A stretch of DNA of 64,000 nucleotides from JBBRXJ01 sp038248505 (GTDB lineage Bacteria; Bacteroidota; Bacteroidia; Bacteroidales; JBBRXJ01): NCBI GenBank assembly GCA_038248505.1, contig JBBRXJ010000001.1, forward strand, positions 1-64,000. Reading direction: 5' to 3'. Position numbers and translations under genes: made by a program. The notes under the pieces were generated by a model. It worked only from the letters and a program-made list of their open reading frames with translations. It was not told the origin of the DNA and made no database searches. Positions 17,705 to 25,992 of this stretch are shown piece by piece; the stretch's first letter is position 1; each line of letters begins with the position of its first letter.

Positions 17705-19156
17705 ATGGTATTCAAGTATAAGATAAACCTCAGCATCATTTTGTTTGTTTGCCTTTCAGTAGCAACATTCGCACAACAATATAACACCATGTATTTTATG
17801 GATCGTGTAGTTCAAACTAATCAATTGAACCCTGCACGCCAACCCTGCTGCCGTTTCTATGTCGGTTTCCCAGGACTAGTAGGTGACCAATTTACTTATG
17901 AAAATAATGGCTTCGGTTATGAAGATATTATTATGAAAAATGTTGAACTTGATTCATTAGTATTTTTCTTAAACCCTAATAATACAAATGGTGAAAGCAA
18001 CTTTATGAAATCAGTTCGAAAAGTGAACTATCTGGGCGGTGAAGTAAACATAGGCTTAACATCTATTGGTGCACAAATAAATGATGAACTGAGTCTCTCT
18101 TTTGATATTAATGAACGAATCTCAGCACGTACATTTTACCCTAAAGAACTAATTCAGTTAGCTCTTGACGGTAATCAAGACAGGCAGTCATTTAGTATGA
18201 AGAATCTTGGATTTGATTTTAAACATTATCGTGAGTATGCACTTGGTTTAAGTGTGAAACAAACAAAAGAATGGACCATCGGTTTTAAAGCTAAAGTCCT
18301 ATTTGGAAAATCAAATATTTCTACCAACAACAATATTGTTTTAAATACAGGACTTGATGAATGGACAATTCCCGAGTCAGGTATTAATGTAAATGTTAGT
18401 ATTCCTGAATCAATAGCAAAAATTACTGAAGACTCTTCGGGTAAATTTAATGGAATTGAATCAAATGATGAGCCTGATTTAAAGGCTTATATGATGAACC
18501 GCAAAAATTGGGGATTAGCTCTCGATTTTGGTGCAATTTATCGAATGAATGATAAGTTTGAATTCTCAGCAAGTTTAATAGATATGGGTGCCATTAGCTG
18601 GAAATCGGGAACCTATAATTTTTCACAAAATGGAAGTGCTACATTTAAAGGAATTAATTTGAATCCAAGCGACAGTACAAAACCCAATCCAGGTCAAGAT
18701 ATCGCAAATATGCAAGATTCCCTTGATCTTCGTTTTACAACAGAACCTTATGCAACCCAACTATCTACAAAGTTTTACCTTGCCGGTCGCTACTTCATCG
18801 CTGAGAAATTTAGTTTCGGATTATTATCTCGTACCGAATTTTACAGAGGAAGAATTCGACCATCACTAACCTTTTCCGCAAATCTTACCGATAAAGTTAT
18901 TTCAACAAGTTTTTCATATACTATGACGCATAATACTTATAGTAATTTCGGATGGGGTATTAACTTTAAATTTGGTCCATTCAACTATTATTTTATGCTC
19001 GATAATATACCAATGAATTATTATAGTATGACTGCTAGCGAAAGTGCAATACCAGTCTTAATTCCAGATAGTTTTAAATTCTTTAATTATCGTTTTGGCT
19101 TAAATCTATTATTTGGTTGTAAAGACCCAAACCGTGATAAACCGCTGCTCTTTTAA
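17705..19156 (+). CDS. DUF5723 family outer-membrane beta-barrel protein
   Basis: 483 residues with a signal peptide (about 1-23, ending TFAQQ) and alternating hydrophobic strands ending in an aromatic-rich C-terminus (FNYRFGLNLLFGC). The early motif YFMDRVVQTNQLNPARQP and the PorV/OmpP1-like strand pattern match the Bacteroidota family DUF5723. It should sit in the outer membrane. The function is unknown. Its position directly after a lipoprotein gene suggests an outer-membrane barrel plus lipoprotein pair. Confidence 0.8.
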   Translation: MVFKYKINLSIILFVCLSVATFAQQYNTMYFMDRVVQTNQLNPARQPCCRFYVGFPGLVGDQFTYENNGFGYEDIIMKNVELDSLVFFLNPNNTNGESNFMKSVRKVNYLGGEVNIGLTSIGAQINDELSLSFDINERISARTFYPKELIQLALDGNQDRQSFSMKNLGFDFKHYREYALGLSVKQTKEWTIGFKAKVLFGKSNISTNNNIVLNTGLDEWTIPESGINVNVSIPESIAKITEDSSGKFNGIESNDEPDLKAYMMNRKNWGLALDFGAIYRMNDKFEFSASLIDMGAISWKSGTYNFSQNGSATFKGINLNPSDSTKPNPGQDIANMQDSLDLRFTTEPYATQLSTKFYLAGRYFIAEKFSFGLLSRTEFYRGRIRPSLTFSANLTDKVISTSFSYTMTHNTYSNFGWGINFKFGPFNYYFMLDNIPMNYYSMTASESAIPVLIPDSFKFFNYRFGLNLLFGCKDPNRDKPLLF

Positions 19157-19167
19157 AGAAATTGAAT

Positions 19168-19401
19168 ATGACATTTATTAAAGTAATACTTATTATTATT
19201 ATTTGCTATTGGGGATTAAAACTTTTTTTTCGTTTAGTATTTCCTTTGTTATTAGTCGGATTAATGAAGTTTGTATCAAAGCAATTTGAAAAACAAATGA
19301 ATATACCAAATGATAATAATAGTAGCAAGACAGCAGATGAAACAAAAAAGTCACGTAAAGCTTATAAAGGAGAGTATGTAGATTATGAAGAGATAAAATA
19401 A
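19168..19401 (+). CDS. DUF4834 family small membrane protein
   Basis: 77 residues: one or two hydrophobic helices (about 3-35) then a basic tail ending KAYKGEYVDYEEIK, which is typical of DUF4834 proteins in Bacteroidota. The ATG at 19168 is preferred; a TTG two codons upstream (19162) is also in frame. It lies 11 bases after the barrel gene and is probably the last gene of the operon. The function is unknown. Confidence 0.75.
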   Translation: MTFIKVILIIIICYWGLKLFFRLVFPLLLVGLMKFVSKQFEKQMNIPNDNNSSKTADETKKSRKAYKGEYVDYEEIK

Positions 19402-19468
19402 TAAGTTTTAAATTATTATTTTACCAACTGTACAAATATCAAACTTAAATATAGACTTAGCAATAAAT

Positions 19469-20242
19469 TTATCTTATTATATTTTGATGTGTGTAAAAAC
19501 CTTTTACACCTTTTGTGAGTTTTGAAGAAAAAACAAAATCATTGAACTCTTTATTTTCAACATGAAATACCTCGTCTTTGGTACATTCAAACCAATTTTG
19601 TCCTTCAAAAATAAAAATTATCTTTTCTCCAATCTCTATAACTGAATTCATATCATGTGTATTGATGATTGTGGTCATTTTATATTCTTCAGTAATTTCT
19701 TTAATCAGATTATCAATAACAATTGAAGTTCTTGGATCAAGTCCTGAAGTTGGTTCATCACAAAAAAGATATTTAGGATTAAGAACGATAGCTCGAGCAA
19801 TACCCACACGTTTCTGCATTCCTCCGCTAATTTCTGCTGGAAATAGTTTGTTTGAATTCACTAAGTTCACACGTTTTAGACAGAAATTAACTCGGTCAAG
19901 CATTTCGGATTCGCTCATATTTGTAAACATTTCGAGGGGAAATTTTACATTCTCTTCAACAGTAAGCGAATCAAACAATGCACTTCCTTGGAAAAGCATT
20001 CCCATTGTTTTTCTTATTTCACGTTTGGCTTTAATGTCTTGTTTATTAAATATGATATTATCAATTACAATATCACCTTCTGTAATTGGATGTAAGCCTA
20101 CTAAACATTTTAGTAATACAGTTTTACCTGACCCACTTTGACCAATAATAAGATTAATTTTGCCCTCATCAAACTTCACTGAAACATCTTTCAGAACTGC
20201 CTTTTCTCCAAAGCTTTTATATAAATTTCTGGCTTCTATCAT
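19469..20242 (-). CDS. MlaF-like ABC transporter ATP-binding protein
   Basis: ATPase of a lipid (phospholipid) ABC transporter of the MlaFE/TrgD type, on the cytoplasmic face of the inner membrane. The 257 residues show Walker A GQSGSGKT at 34-41, signature ISGGMQKR at 138-145 and Walker B ending CDEPTSGLDP at 161-170. The start overlaps the stop of the permease gene by four bases (ATGA), so the two are translationally coupled. No MCE/MlaD gene is present in the window, so the periplasmic component must be elsewhere. Confidence 0.9.
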   Translation of the reverse strand: MIEARNLYKSFGEKAVLKDVSVKFDEGKINLIIGQSGSGKTVLLKCLVGLHPITEGDIVIDNIIFNKQDIKAKREIRKTMGMLFQGSALFDSLTVEENVKFPLEMFTNMSESEMLDRVNFCLKRVNLVNSNKLFPAEISGGMQKRVGIARAIVLNPKYLFCDEPTSGLDPRTSIVIDNLIKEITEEYKMTTIINTHDMNSVIEIGEKIIFIFEGQNWFECTKDEVFHVENKEFNDFVFSSKLTKGVKGFYTHQNIIR

Positions 20243-20979
20243 GCCAATAATAGTTGAGTTAAAATAAGATTAAAGAGTAGTATTAAAATACTACTTTGTA
20301 CTACTGCTTTTGTACTTGATCTACCTACTTCCAATGCTCCCCCGCGTACATAATAACCATGATAAGAAGATACCGAAGTAATAATAAAAGCAAAAACTAC
20401 TGTTTTTATTAATGAATAGGCAACATAAAAAGGTATAAATGAAAAATGTACCCCATAAAGATATTCAGACGTGCCAACAATACCTGTTGATACAGCAGCA
20501 AGCCAACCACCTGCAATACCAACAAACATACTAATAATATTCAGAATTGGGTTAAAAATAACTGCGGATAGAATTTTAGGAAGTAAAAGATAATTGGCGG
20601 AATTTATTCCCATTATTTCAAGAACATCAATTTGCTCCGTAATCCGCATAGTTCCAATCTCTGAAGCAATATTTGAACCGACTTTGCCTGCCAGAATTAA
20701 TGCAACCATAGTAGATGAAAACTCAAGTAAAATAGAATCTCGAGTACCAAGTCCAATATAATATCGTGGTATAAGAGGATTCTCTAAGTTCAAGGCCGTT
20801 TGAATGGTAATAACCGCACCCATAAAAAAAGAAACAACAATAATAATACCGATGGAATTAACGCCAAGATTTTGCATGTCACGAAATAATTGGCGATAGA
20901 AAACATTCATCTTTTCTGGTTTAGAAAAGACTTTTCTCATTAGATTAATATATTGTCCTATTTGTTGAAGTATTCCCAT
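20239..20979 (-). CDS. MlaE family ABC transporter permease
   Basis: 246-residue integral membrane protein of the MlaE family, which moves lipids between inner and outer membrane together with MlaF and an MCE-domain protein. Family features seen are the segment TRDSILLEFSSTMVALILAGKVGSNIASEIGTMRITEQIDVLEIMGINS, cited here only by its ends, and about five hydrophobic helices. In detail, AGKVGSNIASEIGTMRITEQ is the coupling segment. It is first in the two-gene minus-strand operon and divergent from the guanylyltransferase gene. Confidence 0.92.
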   Translation of the reverse strand: MGILQQIGQYINLMRKVFSKPEKMNVFYRQLFRDMQNLGVNSIGIIIVVSFFMGAVITIQTALNLENPLIPRYYIGLGTRDSILLEFSSTMVALILAGKVGSNIASEIGTMRITEQIDVLEIMGINSANYLLLPKILSAVIFNPILNIISMFVGIAGGWLAAVSTGIVGTSEYLYGVHFSFIPFYVAYSLIKTVVFAFIITSVSSYHGYYVRGGALEVGRSSTKAVVQSSILILLFNLILTQLLLA

Positions 20980-21065
20980 TGATTAAATTTGTTGCAAAAT
21001 TAAGATATTTGTGCATAATATGCCGTTTTGCCTCACTAAAAATTCAAATTATAAAATCAATTTAG

Positions 21066-21073
21066 TATCTTTG
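21066..21073 (+). promoter_or_regulatory. -7 promoter box upstream of manC
   Basis: TATCTTTG matches the Bacteroidota TAnnTTTG -7 consensus exactly and lies 35 bases before the start codon. No TTG stands at the expected -33 distance, so the promoter is only partly supported. Confidence 0.4.
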
Positions 21074-21107
21074 AAAAGATATAATATAATAAATATCAAA
21101 TACTTAT

Positions 21108-22193
21108 ATGCAAAATAATCATTATTGTGTAATAATGGCTGGTGGAATTGGGAGTCGCTTCTGGCCTCGTAGCCGAACTAATAAACCTAAGCAATTCCTC
21201 GATATTACTGGAACTGGGGAAACGCTTCTTCAACAAACATTTAATCGTTTTAAACTTATTGTTCCCCCTGAAAACATTTTTATTGTTACTAATGAAGTGT
21301 ATAGAGACTTAGTTCTGGAACAACTTAAAATTTCTTTCGAGCAAGTTATTCTTGAACCGGAACGCAAAAATACAGCACCTTGTATTGCTTATGCCAATAA
21401 AATAATTGAAAGACGTTGCCCTGATGCTGTAATTATTGTTTCCCCATCAGACCATCTAATTACAAAAGAGCATGATTTTGTTTCAGCAATTCAAAGAGGA
21501 ATGATTTTTGCTCAACAAAATGATGCCTTACTGACTCTTGGAATTGCACCTACAAGACCTGAAACTGGTTATGGATATATTCAGGCTAGCGAAGCAATTT
21601 CTCCGGATAAAACAGGGCAGATTAAAAAAGTTAAAACTTTTACTGAAAAACCCAATCTTGAAATGGCTAAAATTTTTCTTGAAAGTGGCAATTTCTATTG
21701 GAATTCCGGAATCTTTATATGGTCTTTATCTTCAATAAACGCAGCATTTGAAAGTTATTTACCCGAGGTTTTTATTCCTTTCACTTTTCTTTCTGAACCG
21801 AAAGGAATAAATTATGATTCAATGGCAATTCGCAAAGCATATAGTGAGTGTCCTTCTATATCTATTGATTATGGGTTAATGGAAAAAGCACAGAATGTAT
21901 TTGTAATAAAATCAGCTTTTGGATGGAGTGATTTAGGCACTTGGAATGCCTTATATGAACAGAGTAGTCATGATATAAACCGTAATTTCATTAGAGGTGA
22001 AAATGCCTTCGTTTACGATTCCAAAAACTCTATAATTCAGATGCCTAATGATGTGGTTTTGATAGCCGACGGTCTTGATGAGATGATTGTTGTATTTTCA
22101 GATAATGGCTTACTTATTTGTAAAAGAAATGATGAACAACGCATTAAGGATTTCCTAGAGATTGTAAAAAGTAAGAAAACAAGTATTTTATAG
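21108..22193 (+). CDS. manC: mannose-1-phosphate guanylyltransferase
   Basis: Makes GDP-mannose from mannose 1-phosphate and GTP in the cytosol, feeding surface polysaccharide or GDP-fucose synthesis. 361 residues of the nucleotidyltransferase type, without the isomerase domain found in bifunctional enzymes. Motifs: MAGGIGSRFWPRSR near residues 10-23 (nucleotide binding), VSPSDHLI (metal-binding aspartate) and FTEKPNLEMA. Single gene, divergent from the MlaE-like operon; its end meets the gldN gene at a shared terminator. Confidence 0.93.
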   Translation: MQNNHYCVIMAGGIGSRFWPRSRTNKPKQFLDITGTGETLLQQTFNRFKLIVPPENIFIVTNEVYRDLVLEQLKISFEQVILEPERKNTAPCIAYANKIIERRCPDAVIIVSPSDHLITKEHDFVSAIQRGMIFAQQNDALLTLGIAPTRPETGYGYIQASEAISPDKTGQIKKVKTFTEKPNLEMAKIFLESGNFYWNSGIFIWSLSSINAAFESYLPEVFIPFTFLSEPKGINYDSMAIRKAYSECPSISIDYGLMEKAQNVFVIKSAFGWSDLGTWNALYEQSSHDINRNFIRGENAFVYDSKNSIIQMPNDVVLIADGLDEMIVVFSDNGLLICKRNDEQRIKDFLEIVKSKKTSIL

Positions 22194-22231
22194 ACGTTTT
22201 TATATTATTCAGTGGTTTTAAAAATAAACAG

Positions 22232-22285
22232 CACCACAAATGTCCACTTGAAGAAAGTATCTTAAAAACACACCACAAATGTCCA
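22232..22285. repeat. direct repeat pair, 15 bases, 39-base period
   Basis: The 15-mer CACCACAAATGTCCA occurs at 22232-22246 and again at 22271-22285. A similar A-rich stretch (TTAAAAA) precedes each copy. It lies in the short gap after manC, just before the shared terminator. The function is unknown; it could be a local duplication or a binding site. Confidence 0.8.
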
Positions 22286-22293
22286 TTACTCCT

Positions 22294-22353
22294 AAATATT
22301 ACAAAACAAAAAAGCTCTCAGATATCCGAGAGCTTTTTTGTTTTGTAATATTT
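22294..22353. terminator. bidirectional terminator between manC and gldN
   Basis: A perfect 26-bp inverted repeat (22294-22319 and 22328-22353) with an 8-base loop. The core AGCTCTC/GAGAGCT is flanked by A and T runs, giving a U-tract in either direction. It ends the convergent manC and porP-gldKLMN transcripts. Confidence 0.92.
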
Positions 22354-22360
22354 TTTAAAA

Positions 22361-23203
22361 TCAATATACCCATAAATCATGTTCCATTTCAAAAAGGAAC
22401 TTCTCAATACGTTCAGCTTCAAGTAACTGAGCCATACCTGCAGTATATTCATTAACCTGACGATCATTGTAAACATTTGATTCACCCCAAATATGTCCTT
22501 CAAATCTTCTTGATAAAAAGAAATCATCAAATGAAACACGTTGTGCATCATTAAATCTGTTATATATTTCATGATTCACTAGTAATGGTCGAGCATCTGG
22601 ATAGTAAATCCAAAATGTCTTTTTGCGTACTAAGCTTCCATCATCTTTTCTATATAAACGAATAGGGCACATACCAACAATTCTAACATTCATCACAGAA
22701 TGTTGCTTATCAAAGAACCAAATTTCTTTAAGTAACACTTCAAGTATTTCACGTGTTTTTGCACCACCCGGAGTAATTTCTGGAACTTGATTCCCATTTT
22801 CATCAGTAATAAGAATGGTATCTGGTAGAGCATCCATAGCAACATCAATTTGCTCTGGTGTCATAAGAACATCAAATTCTGTAGTTGCTTCAGGAGCATC
22901 TGGATCATATACTTGTAACCCTTCATTCTTTACGCCGTAAAGTAATAAATCTATCAAATTCATTCTATTTCCAATTGGCTTAACAGGAAAATAAATTGAC
23001 ATATTCATTTTTTGACGTAAATCAACCATACGCCAAACTGTTTTTGACCAAAGCACATCTCCTTCACGAACAAATACATAAGGAACAGGTTTTTTATTCT
23101 TTATGTGAACCTTGGTATAAACCTCTTCTTTTTCGTTCACCTGAGCAGTTAAATTGGCTATGCCAATAATTGCAGCGACTAGAATAATTACAATACGTTT
23201 CAT
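22361..23203 (-). CDS. gldN: gliding motility / T9SS protein GldN (PorN)
   Basis: Periplasmic T9SS component. In known systems PorK/GldK and PorN/GldN form a ring associated with the outer membrane, contacting GldM. 280 residues with a signal peptide (about 1-20, ending LTAQ). Family hallmarks seen are the VYTKVHIKNKKPVPYVFVRE start, DVLWSKTVWRMVDLRQKMN, and the conserved region around FRWFDKQ-like IWFFDKQHSVMNVRI. It is last in porP-gldK-gldL-gldM-gldN, 15 bases after gldM. Confidence 0.96.
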   Translation of the reverse strand: MKRIVIILVAAIIGIANLTAQVNEKEEVYTKVHIKNKKPVPYVFVREGDVLWSKTVWRMVDLRQKMNMSIYFPVKPIGNRMNLIDLLLYGVKNEGLQVYDPDAPEATTEFDVLMTPEQIDVAMDALPDTILITDENGNQVPEITPGGAKTREILEVLLKEIWFFDKQHSVMNVRIVGMCPIRLYRKDDGSLVRKKTFWIYYPDARPLLVNHEIYNRFNDAQRVSFDDFFLSRRFEGHIWGESNVYNDRQVNEYTAGMAQLLEAERIEKFLFEMEHDLWVY

Positions 23204-23218
23204 ATTATATGGTATTAA

Positions 23219-24850
23219 TTATTTAACTTTCAATGATATAGCACCTAACTCTTCAATTACACCCCCTGGTTTTTTTACCTTTATAGATTCAATAACCAAA
23301 CGGCTTCCTGTACTTAAACTCTCAAGTATTGACTTTTGATCAGCTGTTATCATATTGTTTTTAGATGAAGCCTCTCGCACAAATCCTTTAACAGTAGTAT
23401 ACATATTAAAGGAAACTATTTCAAATTTCAAATCGAAAAGGAAATCAGGCAACTCGGCAATAATTACTCTTTGTGCTCTTAAAACACTCGATTGAATATC
23501 TCCACCAGTAATTCCAGCAATTTTTGCTACTGGATTAGGGACACCTTTCACACGAAATGCCTTAGTACCCATATTTTTCTTTTTCCCTTTTTCTATTTCA
23601 GCAAAAACAGTCATATCAACATTAGCACCAACTCTTAGAGGTTTTATTAGATACTCTCCTGTTGCACGATCTTTACTATATGTTGCATTTGTTACATTTA
23701 TTGTAAGTTTTTCCTTTGCAAAACCTGGAACTGAAATATCTACAGGATTATCAAGACCTAAATAAAACACATTCATTTTGGTCGGTGAAATAACTACTCC
23801 TGCTTCAGCCACAATATATTCTTGTTCAAAAGGCCTACTAATTACATTTCCCTCAGGATCCTTAATCTGTATAAGACCTTTAATTTTTTTATTTCCAACA
23901 GAACCTGCCCCAACTTTATAAATACCTATACCACTTTCTGTTTTTACCTTAACGGGATTACCAACCATTTTATATTCAATAGAACCATCTGCTTTTTTAA
24001 TAGGCTGATAATCTCCTATATAAATTTCAGGGTCTTGCGTACTATCCATTGCTGCAAGAAATATTCTTACTTGATACTCTGTACCTTTAATAACATAATT
24101 TGAACTAGGTATAACAGTTGCTTCTATCTTGTTAAACTTTAAATCATTGGCAGTAATTTGGTTTAAAAGATAATTAATCAAATCGGTTTCTGCGTTTCTA
24201 ATATTTCCTTGCATACCAGACATAATTGTAACAGCACCAACCATTGGCCAATGCTCAAAATGCTCAGCTTCCCATGAAATAACTTGCCCTTCTTTAACTT
24301 TAGGAGGTTCAGTATCTAAATTCTTTTCTACTGCACGTTTTAGAACAGTATCTTTTTTTAAATTAATCATGGTAAGACAAACCTTTCTAAATTCCTCAAT
24401 TTTCTTACGCAGCTTAATTGCTTCAGTATTAGAACCTTCACCCATCATTACTTGAGGTGAAGCTTCTTTGTTATCTTTAGCAGAAATCTTTTCAGTATAT
24501 ATTTCGCGGCCAACCACAGCAGGAGATTCTTCGCCATCTGCTTTTCTGATAATTTTTATCTTATAATCTTGAATTAAATTATAAAGCTCGTCTGCCATTT
24601 TCTTAATTTGATCGGCTTTCTTTTTTGTACTACCTGCTTTTACAGGATTTAACATATTAGCCTTATCTATCTCGAAATAAAGACGTTCATTCTTCTTGAT
24701 TACATTTTTGTTTGTTTTTGTTATACTTTCGTTCACAATTACAAATGCATCAAGAATATCTTTAGACACATTCAGCGCCAACATTGCTGTTAGCACTAAA
24801 TACATCATACCGATCATTTTTTGTCTTGGCGTTTCCTTTCCGTGTCCCAT
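23219..24850 (-). CDS. gldM: gliding motility / T9SS motor protein GldM (PorM)
   Basis: Inner-membrane-anchored protein with a long periplasmic part that couples the GldL proton-driven motor to the GldK/GldN ring. 543 residues. The N-terminus GKETPRQKMIGMMYLVLTAM is the conserved start, and the single membrane helix is at about 12-30. The periplasmic region should hold four domains (D1-D4), consistent with the length. It begins 19 bases after gldL. Confidence 0.97.
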   Translation of the reverse strand: MGHGKETPRQKMIGMMYLVLTAMLALNVSKDILDAFVIVNESITKTNKNVIKKNERLYFEIDKANMLNPVKAGSTKKKADQIKKMADELYNLIQDYKIKIIRKADGEESPAVVGREIYTEKISAKDNKEASPQVMMGEGSNTEAIKLRKKIEEFRKVCLTMINLKKDTVLKRAVEKNLDTEPPKVKEGQVISWEAEHFEHWPMVGAVTIMSGMQGNIRNAETDLINYLLNQITANDLKFNKIEATVIPSSNYVIKGTEYQVRIFLAAMDSTQDPEIYIGDYQPIKKADGSIEYKMVGNPVKVKTESGIGIYKVGAGSVGNKKIKGLIQIKDPEGNVISRPFEQEYIVAEAGVVISPTKMNVFYLGLDNPVDISVPGFAKEKLTINVTNATYSKDRATGEYLIKPLRVGANVDMTVFAEIEKGKKKNMGTKAFRVKGVPNPVAKIAGITGGDIQSSVLRAQRVIIAELPDFLFDLKFEIVSFNMYTTVKGFVREASSKNNMITADQKSILESLSTGSRLVIESIKVKKPGGVIEELGAISLKVK

Positions 24851-24869
24851 ATTATTAAAGAACTAAGGA

Positions 24870-25949
24870 TTAACTTTTTAGATTAGTAATCAAATTAAGG
24901 GAGGAAAGCATATTACCGTAAACATTGTTTAGCTCAGAAATATTTCCACTTAGCTTGGCAACTTCATCACGATATTTCTTAGTTTCCTCTGCCGACTCTT
25001 TGAGATTACTCATCATGTTAGCAAAACCCTTGAAAACATCTTTTGTATTTGTTAAATGTTGATTTGTTTCTTGTAACTGTAATTCATAAACTGAATTTAT
25101 AGCTCCAAGGTTTTTATTTACCACATCAATTTTAGCAGCGTAGGCTTTTCCTTCAGTTGATACTGTATTAGCACTATTTTTAATAGAGTCGCCTAATAAT
25201 TGATAAGATGAGAGCAAATCGTTTCCTGTCTGAACAAACTTAGAAGCAACCTCTTCACCACTTTTCTTAAAAAGATCGGCTGTTGTAACAAATTTGGCAG
25301 CAACTTCTTCACCACTTTTCTTTATAAGTTCAGCACTTGAATTATATGAGCCTGATAAAGCTACACAAGAATCATTGATAACCACTTTTGAGTCGTCAAA
25401 AGCTTTAACTATTCCACCAACTGCTTGTGATGCAGAACGTACTTGAGTAGCATATTCTTTTGTAGCAACTGTAGCGTCAGTAATATCTGTTAAATTACTT
25501 GTTGTTTTGCTAAGAGAGTTAAGACCTTTGCCCAGTGTTTCAAACATACTTGTATTTACCTCTACACTCTCCATCATTACTTCAAGCTTCTTAAGCCCCG
25601 ATATTTTATCGGACGGTTTTTCACCAACTGCACCAACTGCACCAACTGCACCAATTACACCATGTCCATGTCCGCCGCCAATTGCATTTCCATTTTCATC
25701 AAACTCTAGTCCAGCTAATTCAGGATAAACTAAGGTCCAATCAAGTTCACCATGAATAGGTTCAAATGCAGAGAAGAAGAAAATAAACACTTCTGTACCC
25801 ATACCTAAAATAAGCATTAGGCTTGCTCCAGGCCAGTGCTGAATTTTAAATAGTGCTCCCAAGAGCACAACGGCTGCACCCCAGCCGTATAAATATTTCA
25901 TAAAGTTCTTCCAACTATCGGTCTGAACTATTTCATCAAGTTTCATCAT
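24870..25949 (-). CDS. gldL: gliding motility / T9SS motor protein GldL (PorL)
   Basis: Inner-membrane proton-conducting stator-like protein that powers type IX secretion and gliding together with GldM. 359 residues. Two membrane helices (about 21-36 and 42-61) flank the motif FKIQHWPGA; the acidic residue E53 in the second helix corresponds to the conserved glutamate thought to be part of the proton path. After a Gly/His-rich linker (GHGHGVIGAVGAVGAVG) comes a long helical cytoplasmic region with a repeated KSGEEVA(A/S)KFV unit. The linker is encoded by a 9-base tandem repeat. Confidence 0.96.
   Translation of the reverse strand: MMKLDEIVQTDSWKNFMKYLYGWGAAVVLLGALFKIQHWPGASLMLILGMGTEVFIFFFSAFEPIHGELDWTLVYPELAGLEFDENGNAIGGGHGHGVIGAVGAVGAVGEKPSDKISGLKKLEVMMESVEVNTSMFETLGKGLNSLSKTTSNLTDITDATVATKEYATQVRSASQAVGGIVKAFDDSKVVINDSCVALSGSYNSSAELIKKSGEEVAAKFVTTADLFKKSGEEVASKFVQTGNDLLSSYQLLGDSIKNSANTVSTEGKAYAAKIDVVNKNLGAINSVYELQLQETNQHLTNTKDVFKGFANMMSNLKESAEETKKYRDEVAKLSGNISELNNVYGNMLSSLNLITNLKS
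25622..25657. repeat. 9-base tandem repeat inside gldL
   Basis: CACCAACTG is repeated three times exactly (25622-25648), with a fourth degenerate copy to 25657. On the coding strand it gives the GAV triplets of the GldL linker. The unit is a multiple of three, so copy-number change would keep the frame. Confidence 0.85.
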
Positions 25950-25992
25950 AGCTTTTTACCTTAAAATATATACTAATGAAAAGGGGCTTATT

